64,000 nt of DNA, from NCBI GenBank assembly GCA_028875875.1, contig JAGWUV010000017.1, forward strand, positions 1 to 64,000, in the 5' to 3' direction. The position numbers were made by a program, and so were the translations under genes. Source of the stretch: Bacteroidota bacterium. Lineage in GTDB: Bacteria > Bacteroidota > Bacteroidia > Chitinophagales > Chitinophagaceae. Of this stretch, positions 29,113 through 37,851 are shown piece after piece (position 1 is the stretch's first letter; every line of letters begins with the position of its first letter). The notes beneath the pieces were generated by a model. That model was not told where the DNA came from. It saw only the letters and a program-made list of their open reading frames with translations, and ran no database searches.

Positions 29113-29700
29113 ATGCCTCAATATTTTATTGTATATAAACCTTACCAAGTACTTACACAATTCTCTTCAACGGAGAATAAAGTAACACTGAAAGACTTTT
29201 TTGAAGTATCCAAAGATGTGTATCCTGTCGGCCGTTTGGATTATGATAGTGAAGGCTTACTGATACTTACCAATGATACATCACTCAATCATCGTTTATT
29301 GCATCCTTCATTTAAACATGAAAGAGAATACTGGGCTCAGGTGGATGGAATGCCCAGCACACATGTATTACAGCAGCTGATGAAGGGTGTAGATATAACA
29401 GTTGATGGGAAAAAATATCGTACTAAACATTGCATCGCTTCTTTGTTTGATCATGCACCTATAGTTCCGGAACGCAACCCACCTATTCGTTTTAGAAAAG
29501 AAATTCCTGCACCATGGATAAGACTAATCTTACAGGAAGGCAAGAACAGGCAGGTAAGAAAAATGACAGCCGCTATAGGGCATCCTACTTTGCGTTTAAT
29601 ACGTTACCGTATTGAAGACATAACACTTGAACAACTACAACCCGGAGAGATGAAAGAGCTTTCACAAAAAGTGATCTACAAAAAACTATTTCATGAATAA
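29113..29700 (+). CDS. rRNA pseudouridine synthase, RsuA/RluE-like
   Basis: The 195-residue enzyme should isomerise a uridine in ribosomal RNA. It has the catalytic motif VGRLDYDSEGLLILTND (about 37-53, with the Asp of GRLD) and the RsuA-family C-terminal motif EGKNRQVRKMTAAIGHPTLRL. It lacks an N-terminal S4 domain, as RluE does, which favours a 23S rRNA target. The GNAT gene overlaps its end by 8 bases. Its start codon is directly preceded by a terminator-like hairpin. Confidence 0.88.
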   Translation: MPQYFIVYKPYQVLTQFSSTENKVTLKDFFEVSKDVYPVGRLDYDSEGLLILTNDTSLNHRLLHPSFKHEREYWAQVDGMPSTHVLQQLMKGVDITVDGKKYRTKHCIASLFDHAPIVPERNPPIRFRKEIPAPWIRLILQEGKNRQVRKMTAAIGHPTLRLIRYRIEDITLEQLQPGEMKELSQKVIYKKLFHE

Positions 29701-30148
29701 ACATTACGAAATTGTTAATGGAGCCTACAGTATTTCAACAGATAAAGCGAAATTGAATATTCCTTTGGTGCATCGTTATTTGTCAATCGATTCTTACTGG
29801 GCAAAAAATATACCGTTTAGTGTTGTTGAACAATCTATTGCTAATTCTTTATGCTTTGGTGTGTATCATACAAACGAGCAAATTGGTTTTGCAAGACTGA
29901 TTACAGACAAAGCAACCTTTGCTTATCTCGCTGATGTATTTATTTTACCTGAACACCGTGGCAAAGGTTTATCGAAATGGCTGGTTCAATTTATTCATGC
30001 ACATCCTGAATTGCAAGGATTGAGAAGATGGCTGCTGGGTACCAAAGATGCTCATGGCTTGTACGAACAATTCGGATGGCAACGTTTTACAGAAGAACAA
30101 ACGCAGCGTTTTATGCAAAGGCACAACCCCGATGTATACAAGCAATAA
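29693..30148 (+). CDS. GNAT-family N-acetyltransferase
   Basis: The 151-residue protein has the acetyl-CoA-binding motif PEHRGKGLSKWLV (about 86-98) preceded by the beta-strand FAYLADVFIL, and DAHGLYEQFGWQRF near the C-terminus, all typical of GNAT enzymes. The substrate is unknown. It overlaps the end of the pseudouridine-synthase gene by 8 bases, so translation is probably coupled. Confidence 0.85.
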   Translation: MNKHYEIVNGAYSISTDKAKLNIPLVHRYLSIDSYWAKNIPFSVVEQSIANSLCFGVYHTNEQIGFARLITDKATFAYLADVFILPEHRGKGLSKWLVQFIHAHPELQGLRRWLLGTKDAHGLYEQFGWQRFTEEQTQRFMQRHNPDVYKQ

Positions 30149-30249
30149 CAGTAAGCCTTGCCGCCCAAAGAACAGAATGCACAAGTGAGTGACACAACCG
30201 CAGTTGCCATGAAATTCTGCAGCCAGTAACATAATCGTTTTTCAAAACT

Positions 30250-30257
30250 TATCTTTG
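30250..30257 (+). promoter_or_regulatory. TAnnTTTG box before lysS
   Basis: TATCTTTG matches the Bacteroidetes promoter box exactly and lies 20 bases before the lysS ATG, implying a very short leader. No clear TTG element at the right distance is seen. Confidence 0.45.
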
Positions 30258-30276
30258 CCGCTCAACGAAAAAAGGT

Positions 30277-31800
30277 ATGAGTCAACATTTAAGTGAACAG
30301 GAAATTATCAGGCGTGAAAAATTAGCCAAACTGCAGGAAGCCGGAATTGATGCATATCCTGCGCCGTTATACCCGGTATCGCATTATTCTGCCGATATCA
30401 AAGCCCAGTTCTCCGAAGAAACCAAAGAGGCGTTTGCCCATGTATGCGTGGCCGGAAGAATTATGAGCATTAACGATAAGGGAAAGGTGTTCTTTATTAA
30501 AATACAAGACAGCAAAGGCATTTTACAATTGTATGTGAAGCGAGATGATATTTGTACAGGTGAGGATAAATCTTTCTGGGATACTGTTGTAAAACACGGA
30601 TTAGACCTTGGCGATATTATCGGCGCAACCGGTTTTGTATTCATTACCAAAACTGGTGAAACTTCTTTGCATGCACAAACCCTTACTTTACTTACCAAAA
30701 GTTTAAAACCTTTACCTGTTGTTAAACGTGATGAGCAGGGTAATGTGTTTGATGAAGTAACCGATCCTGAGTTTCGTTACCGCCAGCGTTACGCAGACCT
30801 GATCATCAACCCACAGGTGAAAGAAACTTTTGTGAAGCGGACACAACTGATGAATACCATCCGTGAATTTTTGAATGAGCGTGGTGCATTGGAAGTAGAT
30901 ACTCCTGTATTGCAGGCTATTCCCGGCGGTGCGGCAGCAAGACCTTTTGTTACACATCATAATGCCTTGGACATTCCTTTTTATTTGAGAATTGCGAATG
31001 AGTTGTATTTGAAAAGACTGATCGTAGGTGGATTTGATTTTGTGTATGAGTTCAGCAGAAACTTCCGCAATGAAGGAATGGATAGAACTCACAACCCTGA
31101 GTTTACTGTGCTCGAATGGTACACTGCTTACAAAGATTATTTCTGGATGATGGAAACTACAGAGCAGTTATTTGAAAAGATAGCGATCGCATTGCATGGC
31201 ACTACAGAAGTACAGGTGGGTGATACTACCATTAGCTTTAAAGCGCCGTTTAAACGCATTAGCATTCATGATGCGATTAAAGAAAATACAGGCATTGATG
31301 TAAGTGATAAAGATGAAGCCGGGTTACGTGAGGTATGCAAACAATTGCATATTGAAGTAGATCCTAACATTGGTAAAGGAAAACTGGTTGATGAGATCTT
31401 CGGCGCTACCAGCGAATTCAAATACGTACAACCAACCTTCATTATCGATTACCCGGTAGAGATGAGTCCGCTTACTAAAAAACATCGTAACAAACCGGGA
31501 CTGGTTGAACGTTTTGAGTTGATGGTGAATGGAAAAGAAATTGCCAATGCATACAGTGAGCTGAATGATCCTATCGATCAGCGTGAACGTTTTGAAGAAC
31601 AGGTTCGGTTAATGGAGCGTGGTGATGATGAAGCGATGTATATTGATCACGACTTTTTAAGAGCATTGGAATATGGTATGCCCCCAACATCAGGTATTGG
31701 TATTGGTATAGACAGGTTATGTATGATGATGCTGAACCAACCATCGATACAGGATGTATTGTTGTTCCCGCAAATGAGGCCAGAAAAGTTTGAAGAATAA
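30277..31800 (+). CDS. lysS: Lysyl-tRNA synthetase, class II
   Basis: LysS charges tRNA-Lys. The 507-residue protein has an OB-fold anticodon-binding domain (about 55-160) and a class II catalytic core with motif 2 FRNEGMDRTHNPEFT (about 261-275) and motif 3 GIGIGIDRLCMMM. The substrate motif GGAAARPF and the lysine-specific NGKEIANAYSELNDP are present. Length is typical of the class II bacterial enzyme. It is a single-gene unit with a terminator directly behind. Confidence 0.98.
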   Translation: MSQHLSEQEIIRREKLAKLQEAGIDAYPAPLYPVSHYSADIKAQFSEETKEAFAHVCVAGRIMSINDKGKVFFIKIQDSKGILQLYVKRDDICTGEDKSFWDTVVKHGLDLGDIIGATGFVFITKTGETSLHAQTLTLLTKSLKPLPVVKRDEQGNVFDEVTDPEFRYRQRYADLIINPQVKETFVKRTQLMNTIREFLNERGALEVDTPVLQAIPGGAAARPFVTHHNALDIPFYLRIANELYLKRLIVGGFDFVYEFSRNFRNEGMDRTHNPEFTVLEWYTAYKDYFWMMETTEQLFEKIAIALHGTTEVQVGDTTISFKAPFKRISIHDAIKENTGIDVSDKDEAGLREVCKQLHIEVDPNIGKGKLVDEIFGATSEFKYVQPTFIIDYPVEMSPLTKKHRNKPGLVERFELMVNGKEIANAYSELNDPIDQRERFEEQVRLMERGDDEAMYIDHDFLRALEYGMPPTSGIGIGIDRLCMMMLNQPSIQDVLLFPQMRPEKFEE

Positions 31801-31824
31801 GAACGTTAAAATAATGGTCTTCCT

Positions 31825-31860
31825 AAAAAAAGTGCTTTACCGTTTGTGAAGCACTTTTTT
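31825..31860. terminator. Bidirectional terminator between lysS and the M20 gene
   Basis: AAAAAAGTGCTT pairs with AAGCACTTTTTT around a short loop between two convergent genes, with A and T tracts on the two sides. Confidence 0.85.
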
Positions 31861-31879
31861 ATGGCAATTATTACGTTGA

Positions 31880-33337
31880 TCAATCCCTGTAATTCAATGC
31901 AGGCTTTCTGTCACCCAATAAGGCTTTATACTGGTAATCACCTTTTGCTTTAGTAAATTCTTCTTTTGCTTTTTCAATGGTTGCTGGTGAAGTGAACAGA
32001 TCAATGCCCGTTAATGCCATTGTCTTGGCAGCCACCATCATGCCTTTAGCACCAATATCCGTTCCGCCACAAGCTACTGCCTGCCAGCTATGTGCCGGTG
32101 TGCCCGGTACCCAGGTAGCTGCCCTCATCCCCACTGTTGGTACAGCATAACTTACATCACCCACATCGGTAGAACCACCGCCAGCATCTTCTTCCGCTTT
32201 TAGCGGTTTAACCGTTGCAGCCGTACTGATCTCAGGATATTTGAATGTAAAAGACGATTGCAGCTTTTTAGCAAAGGCTACTTCATCATCGGTGTATTGC
32301 ACACCACCTACTTTTTCCAAATCTTTCTGCATCACTTCCGCCAGTGTTTTATTCAGTAATAAATCATGTGTACCACCAATCACTTCATAATCCATTGTTG
32401 TTTCTGTTCCCAATGCTGCACCCTGGGCTGCTTTCACCACCCTTTCAAAAATTGATTTTACATCATCTTTTTTAGGATGACGAACATAATAATACACTTC
32501 AGCAAAATCAGGAACTACATTCGGCGCTTTTCCGCCATTGGTAATTACATAATGGATCCTTGTTTCCTGCGGTATATGTTCCCGCATCATATTCACCATA
32601 TAATCCATGGCTTCTACTGCATCCAATGCACTCCTTCCTCTTTCAGGAGAAGCTGCAGCATGTGCAGCGATCCCATGAAAACGGAACTTTGCAGATTTAT
32701 TGGCCAGGGCACTGGTTAAAGTAACCGCATTCTCCGAACCGGGATGCCAATGTATCACCACATCCACATCATTAAATAATCCTGCTCTTACCATATATAC
32801 TTTACCACTGCCCCCTTCTTCTGCGGGGCATCCGTATAGTTTTATTGTACCGCTTATCTTTTTTTCATCTATCAATTTTTTCAACTCAATAGCAGCAGCA
32901 ACAGAAGCTGTACCAAACAAATGATGGCCGCAAGCATGACCAGCATTTTTCCCAGCCGATTCTTTCTCAGGAACTGCCTGCTGTGATAAGCCAGGCAATG
33001 CATCATATTCTGCAAGAATGCCAATAACGGGTTTACCACTTCCGTATGTTGCAACAAAAGCAGTTGGAATATCAGCAACACCTGCTTGTACATTAAAGCC
33101 GGCCGCTTTTAATGTTTGCTCATGTAAAGCCGAGCTCTTCACTTCCTTGTATCCCACTTCTGCATAATTCCATATTTGCATAGCAATGTTTTTATAATCG
33201 CTATACTTGTTTTGGATATCAGTTATCGCTTCCGCTTTCAGCGACTCCGCTGCACTCTTAAGATTTTTTTCCTGCGCCGTTAAATGAACTGCTGAACAAC
33301 AAATAAAAGAGGTAAGAAGAAAAGATAATTTTCTCAT
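31880..33337 (-). CDS. Exported M20-family amidohydrolase, AbgB-like
   Basis: The 485-residue protein has a signal peptide (MRKLSFLLTSFICCSAVHLTAQ) and a metallo-amidohydrolase domain. Metal-binding motifs include the GHACGHHLFG segment (about 131-140), the catalytic CPAEEGGSGK and WHPGSENA, with a dimerisation lid (GIAAHAAASPERGRSALDAVE). It is closest to aminobenzoyl-glutamate/aminoacyl hydrolases. Being exported, it probably processes acylated amino acids or peptides in the periplasm. The substrate cannot be told from sequence alone. Confidence 0.88.
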   Translation of the reverse strand: MRKLSFLLTSFICCSAVHLTAQEKNLKSAAESLKAEAITDIQNKYSDYKNIAMQIWNYAEVGYKEVKSSALHEQTLKAAGFNVQAGVADIPTAFVATYGSGKPVIGILAEYDALPGLSQQAVPEKESAGKNAGHACGHHLFGTASVAAAIELKKLIDEKKISGTIKLYGCPAEEGGSGKVYMVRAGLFNDVDVVIHWHPGSENAVTLTSALANKSAKFRFHGIAAHAAASPERGRSALDAVEAMDYMVNMMREHIPQETRIHYVITNGGKAPNVVPDFAEVYYYVRHPKKDDVKSIFERVVKAAQGAALGTETTMDYEVIGGTHDLLLNKTLAEVMQKDLEKVGGVQYTDDEVAFAKKLQSSFTFKYPEISTAATVKPLKAEEDAGGGSTDVGDVSYAVPTVGMRAATWVPGTPAHSWQAVACGGTDIGAKGMMVAAKTMALTGIDLFTSPATIEKAKEEFTKAKGDYQYKALLGDRKPALNYRD

Positions 33338-33424
33338 GCGTAGTAGTTTGGTAAGCCTGTAATTTACAGAATTACAAAACCTGTTCCTTTTAAAAAAGCA
33401 TGAATTTTCAGTCGCTCTTTTTCC

Positions 33425-34249
33425 CTACACAAACAGATCTGTAAACAACTGTCCGCCCGGAACCACTGCATATTTTGAAAGATCAGTAATACCTTCTTTC
33501 GCCAATACTTCTTCATCAATAAAAGTGTTGCCTGTGTATTGCAGATTGGTTTTGCTTAAAATAAAATAAGCAGCATCGGCCAGTATATCCGGCGTTCGAC
33601 TCATCTTAGCTAGGGCTTCACCGCCTAATAAATTACGAACAGCGGCCGTATCGATCGTAGTTCGTGGCCATAATGCATTAGAAGCAATACCTTCTTGTTT
33701 AAACTCTTCTGCCCAGCCCATGGCCATCATACTCATATTAAATTTACTCATGGTGTATGCCACATGCGGTCCGAGCCACTTAGGGATTAAATGTATAGGA
33801 GGAGATAAAGTAAGGATATGAGGATTGACGCCTTTACGAAGAAAAGGGATACAGGTTTTCGTAACCAGGAAAGTTCCCCGTACATTGATGCTGTGCATTA
33901 AGTCGAAACGCTTCACTTCCGTTTGTTCTGTACCCGTAAGTTGAATAGCTGATGCGTTATTGATCACAATATCGATCCCTCCGAATTTCTCAACAGCCAG
34001 TTGCACGGCTTGTTGAATTTGTTCTTCAAAACGGATATCTGTTTGAACGGGCAGAGCTTTACCACCCGCCGCTGCTACTTCGTCAGCTGCTGAAAAAATA
34101 GTACCGCCGAGTTTGGGATTTTCTTCCGTGCTTTTGGCTGCAATTACAATATTAGCGCCTTCTTTAGCTAGCTTCAGGGCAATGGCTTTTCCAATACCAC
34201 GACTGGCACCTGTAATAAAAACGGTTTTATCTTGAAAAGGAAATGGCAT
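33425..34249 (-). CDS. Short-chain dehydrogenase, HSDL2-like
   Basis: The 274-residue oxidoreductase has the nucleotide motif TGASRGIGKAIAL (about 12-24), INNASAI, and the catalytic YTMSK (about 167-171). The segment GTFLVTKTCIPFLRKG and the SPP in place of the usual serine loop resemble the hydroxysteroid-dehydrogenase-like-2 group. The start at MPFPFQDK is an ATG; an upstream TTG is less likely. Substrate is unknown. Confidence 0.82.
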   Translation of the reverse strand: MPFPFQDKTVFITGASRGIGKAIALKLAKEGANIVIAAKSTEENPKLGGTIFSAADEVAAAGGKALPVQTDIRFEEQIQQAVQLAVEKFGGIDIVINNASAIQLTGTEQTEVKRFDLMHSINVRGTFLVTKTCIPFLRKGVNPHILTLSPPIHLIPKWLGPHVAYTMSKFNMSMMAMGWAEEFKQEGIASNALWPRTTIDTAAVRNLLGGEALAKMSRTPDILADAAYFILSKTNLQYTGNTFIDEEVLAKEGITDLSKYAVVPGGQLFTDLFV

Positions 34250-34372
34250 AAGCAAGGAATGTATTTTGTAGGAAGAATTTCCATTCGTAAGGTAAGTGTG
34301 AAAAATGAAAAAACAAACTATAGCAATACCCTAATCATCATGCATTACTCGTAATTTATCACTTATCGCACC

Positions 34373-34954
34373 TTATTCCCACCCCAGGAACTGTTTGATG
34401 ATCGTTTCGGTTTCCAGGCAGGCTTTCTGCAACTCATCATTCACAATATTTACATTGAAATGATGTTTGAATGAAATTTCATAACTCGCCTTATTCACAC
34501 GTGTGGCAATATTTTCAGGGGAATCGGTTCCACGGCTTTCCAATCTTCTTCTTAATTCATCCACACTGGGCGGTTCAATAAAAATGGATAAGCATTGCTG
34601 CGGAAACTGTTGCTGCACATGTATGGCACCTTTCACATCAATATCCAGCATAGGCGTTTTTCCTTCTTCCCAAATTCTTTCTATTTCACTTCTTAACGTA
34701 CCATAATATTTTCCTTCATACACCATTTCCCATTCTATAAAAGCATTTTCCCTGATCTTATCCTGGAACTCTTCCGCACTCATAAAATAATAATCAACCC
34801 CATTCCTTTCACCATCCCTGGGATTTCTTGTAGCAGCAGAAACAGAAAAAGAAAGTAACGGATATTTCTGTAGTAAATAATGTGTGATAGATGTTTTACC
34901 CGCACCGGAAGGAGCAGTAATAATAATAAGTTTATGAGGGGAATGACTTTGCAT
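34373..34954 (-). CDS. gmk: Guanylate kinase
   Basis: Gmk phosphorylates GMP to GDP. The 193-residue protein has the P-loop APSGAGKTSI (about 13-22), the GMP-binding SVSAATRNPRDGERNGVDYYF segment split over 34-54, and the lid region LESRGTDSPENI. Length is standard. I start at the ATG of MQSHSPHK rather than an upstream TTG. No rpoZ neighbour is present here. Confidence 0.96.
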   Translation of the reverse strand: MQSHSPHKLIIITAPSGAGKTSITHYLLQKYPLLSFSVSAATRNPRDGERNGVDYYFMSAEEFQDKIRENAFIEWEMVYEGKYYGTLRSEIERIWEEGKTPMLDIDVKGAIHVQQQFPQQCLSIFIEPPSVDELRRRLESRGTDSPENIATRVNKASYEISFKHHFNVNIVNDELQKACLETETIIKQFLGWE

Positions 34955-35115
34955 GTGCAAATAAAAAACAAAAAATGCAACTATGAGTTCAAATGACTTT
35001 TATCATTTCAATATTGATCTTTTATGTTTTATTTCCAAAAGCGTATCAATCTATTCTCAGACAAGTGATTCATAAATGCCTGCTACTTTTTTTGGTCTAA
35101 AGTAAATAATGAGTT

Positions 35116-36063
35116 ATGAAAGCTACCTATTTAATTAAAGGACTCGTCAAAAGTATACCCGGAATTGAAAGATTCTATCAGTTTCATACCAGCACCGGCG
35201 GTACCAATAATGCACGGTACTGTTACTCAGCATGGCTTAGGCATTTATGTATTGCATATGAAAAAGGAATGACTGAAGTGCCAGAAACAATTGCAGAGTT
35301 TGGCCCCGGAGATTCATTAGGAATAGGATTGGCGGCATTGTTATCGGGTTCGAAAAAATACTATGGCCTTGATATTGTTCGTTACAGCAATACAGCCAAA
35401 GATCTTGAAGTGTTTGAAGCGCTTGTAGTGCTATTCAGGCAGAAAGCTCCTATTCCGGATGGTGAGGCATTTCCCGGAATAAGACCTTTACTCAACAGCT
35501 ATGATTTTCCTTCACATATTTTTAGTGATGAGCAACTCTCGCTTTTATTGAATGAAGAAAGACTCGCAGCAATTAAGCATGCCATACAGCATACATATGA
35601 TGATACACAAAAGGATAAAATGATCACATTCATTGTTCCGTGGTACGATGAAAATATCATTGCTAATAATTCCATTGATTTTATTTTTTCCCAGGCCGTA
35701 TTAGAGCATGTTGATAATCTTGACCAGATATTCAGCCATATGTATCAATGGATAAAACCCGGGGGCATGATATCGCATGAAATAGATTTCGGATCAATGG
35801 GATCGGCATCAACCTGGTATGGGCATTGGGAATATTCAGACCTTGAATGGAAAATACTGAAAGGCAGAAAATTATTTTACATTAACAGGGAGCCTTGCTC
35901 AACTTATCTTGATCTTCTTAAAAAATATTCTTTTCAACTGGTTGCTGAGCAAAGAACAGAGGCTGTGCCTGTTTCCAATCAACAACAACTCGCCTTAAAA
36001 TTCCGAACCCTTTCTACGGAAGACCTTACCACTAAGAATGCTTTTCTTCAGGCCATAAAATAA
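35116..36063 (+). CDS. Class I SAM-dependent methyltransferase-like protein
   Basis: The 315-residue protein has a SAM-type motif IAEFGPGDSLGIGL (about 61-74), a hydrophobic AALLSGSKKYYGLDIV segment with the acidic residue at the end of strand 2, and FIFSQAVLEHVDNLDQIF followed by IKPGGMISHEIDF, typical of class I methyltransferases. A long insertion between strands 2 and 4 (about 95-180) is unusual. A small-molecule or lipid substrate is possible; no neighbour clarifies it. Confidence 0.75.
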   Translation: MKATYLIKGLVKSIPGIERFYQFHTSTGGTNNARYCYSAWLRHLCIAYEKGMTEVPETIAEFGPGDSLGIGLAALLSGSKKYYGLDIVRYSNTAKDLEVFEALVVLFRQKAPIPDGEAFPGIRPLLNSYDFPSHIFSDEQLSLLLNEERLAAIKHAIQHTYDDTQKDKMITFIVPWYDENIIANNSIDFIFSQAVLEHVDNLDQIFSHMYQWIKPGGMISHEIDFGSMGSASTWYGHWEYSDLEWKILKGRKLFYINREPCSTYLDLLKKYSFQLVAEQRTEAVPVSNQQQLALKFRTLSTEDLTTKNAFLQAIK

Positions 36064-36145
36064 ATCTTATCAGCGTCAACCAGGTTAGATTCGTATTTGC
36101 AGGCAAATGATTCCATTATAACAACACAACCTATACATAATTCAT

Positions 36146-36186
36146 CACTTTGAATGTGGTTTGATGTGGATTTGATGCAGGTTTAA
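36146..36186 (+). repeat. Phased 11-bp repeat array, copy 2
   Basis: Units TGAATGTG, TTGATGTG, TTGATGCA and TTAATCCG start at 36151, 36161, 36172 and 36183, so the spacing is 10, 11, 11 bases, as in the minus-strand array at 6875-6927. It lies 228-268 bp before amtB and 83 bp after the methyltransferase gene. The rest of this 350-bp spacer is AT-rich and shows no gene. Confidence 0.75.
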
Positions 36187-36413
36187 TCCGATAATAGATA
36201 GAAAACTGTTTAATAATTTTTCAGGGCTTTTCCCAAATGTATTTCTTGTTAAAAAAGAAAATGATCAAAGGATATGCAGCTTTACATCAGTCAATTATAT
36301 ATCTACAATAAATTTTTATAAACGCCGCAATATTTAGATAAAATCAAACGAATAAGCGAAATTTTAAAATAATTTATTCAAATTGTAGTTCTTTTGCAAA
36401 AAATAATCAAATC

Positions 36414-37631
36414 ATGTTTGATACCGGATTAACCGCGTTCATGTTGTTAGCCACCAGTTTAGTTATGTTAATGACACCTGGTTTGGCTTTTTTCTATGGT
36501 GGTTTGGCATGTAAGAAAAACATTCTGAATGTAATGATACAGAGTTTCGTTTCCATGGGTTGGACCTCTGTATTGTGGTTTGCATTTGGTTATTCGCTTT
36601 GCTTCAGCGGTGGAGAAGGACAAATTATAGGCAACCTGGATAAAGCATTTTACCATGGCGTTAGTCCGGATACCTTGTTCTCACCTGATAAGCGTTTTCC
36701 CGAGATCGTTTTCATCGCATATCAAATGATGTTCGCCATCATTACACCCGCTTTAATCACAGGCGCCTTTGCCAACAGGATCACTTTCAAAGCATTTTTT
36801 ATCTTCTTAACTTTTTGGCAAATATTGGTGTACTATCCCTTCGCACACATGATCTGGGGCAATGGCTTACTGGCCAAATGGGGTGTGCTTGATTTTGCAG
36901 GAGGTATTGTTGTGCATGCCACCGCTGGTTTTGCAGCTTTGGCTTCCGTGATTTTTGTGGGAGAGAGAAGGGTAAAGCATGAACGGCCTAATAACCTTCC
37001 TTTAGTAGCCATAGGCACGGCTTTACTCTGGTTCGGCTGGTATGGCTTTAATGCAGGAAGTGAATTGCAGGTAAACAGTGTTACCGCCTTATCATTCGTT
37101 AATACTGATTTATCGGCCTCCGTGGCAGCCATCACCTGGTTAGCCATCGAATGGTTCATTGAACCCAAACGACCTACGTTTGTAGGACTACTTACCGGTT
37201 CTGTAGCAGGTTTGGCCACTATTACTCCTGCAGCAGGCTATGTAACTTATCCCATGGCATTTTTAATAGGCATTTTAGGTGCTATTGTTTGTTACTGGGC
37301 TGTGAAACTCAAAAACAGGATGGGCTGGGATGATGCTCTCGATGTTTGGGGGGTACATGGTATTGGAGGCGTAGCAGGCACAATATTACTCGGTGTATTT
37401 GCTACTAAAGCTGTTAATCCATCCGGTGCAGACGGATTACTTTTCGGCGGCACCAGTTTCTTTTTTAAAGAATTCTTAGCCGTTACAGTTACCTCTGTTT
37501 ATGCGTACTTATTTACCTATTTAATGTTGATGCTGATTAATAAAATCACAAGGGTAAAAGTAACCGCAGAAGAAGAGGAACAGGGATTGGATTTTGTTTA
37601 TCACGGTGAAATTGCAAGAGACCTGGAATAA
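36414..37631 (+). CDS. amtB: Ammonium transporter AmtB
   Basis: This inner-membrane channel takes up ammonium. The 405-residue protein has about 11 membrane segments and the AmtB signatures FYGGLACKKNILN (about 28-40), FAHMIWGNGLLAKWGVLDFAGG (in two parts, with pore residues), GWYGFNAGSEL and WGVHGIGGVAGTI with pore histidines. No signal peptide precedes segment 1. No glnB/glnK gene is adjacent, unlike in many bacteria, so PII control must come from elsewhere. Confidence 0.96.
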   Translation: MFDTGLTAFMLLATSLVMLMTPGLAFFYGGLACKKNILNVMIQSFVSMGWTSVLWFAFGYSLCFSGGEGQIIGNLDKAFYHGVSPDTLFSPDKRFPEIVFIAYQMMFAIITPALITGAFANRITFKAFFIFLTFWQILVYYPFAHMIWGNGLLAKWGVLDFAGGIVVHATAGFAALASVIFVGERRVKHERPNNLPLVAIGTALLWFGWYGFNAGSELQVNSVTALSFVNTDLSASVAAITWLAIEWFIEPKRPTFVGLLTGSVAGLATITPAAGYVTYPMAFLIGILGAIVCYWAVKLKNRMGWDDALDVWGVHGIGGVAGTILLGVFATKAVNPSGADGLLFGGTSFFFKEFLAVTVTSVYAYLFTYLMLMLINKITRVKVTAEEEEQGLDFVYHGEIARDLE

Positions 37632-37689
37632 ACGTTTTCTGATAAAAACAGGCTCCCTTTTTTATTGAAAGATGCTTGTTTAAAAATTA

Positions 37690-37722
37690 ATAATGGCCTT
37701 ACTTCATCGTAGGGCCATTATC
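37690..37722 (+). terminator. Terminator after amtB
   Basis: AATGGCC pairs with GGCCATT (37692-37698 with 37713-37719) and is followed by a T-rich run, 60 bases after the amtB stop codon. Confidence 0.65.
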
Positions 37723-37851
37723 ATTTCTAAAGCGCTTGTAGAAAGCTTTTACTACTATCATTTCATTTTTTACAAATATTTTTTTTCACTGATGCTGATC
37801 ATTGTTTACCGTGCTTATTGCAAGTAGCTTAGCTACCTAAATTCAGCGACT

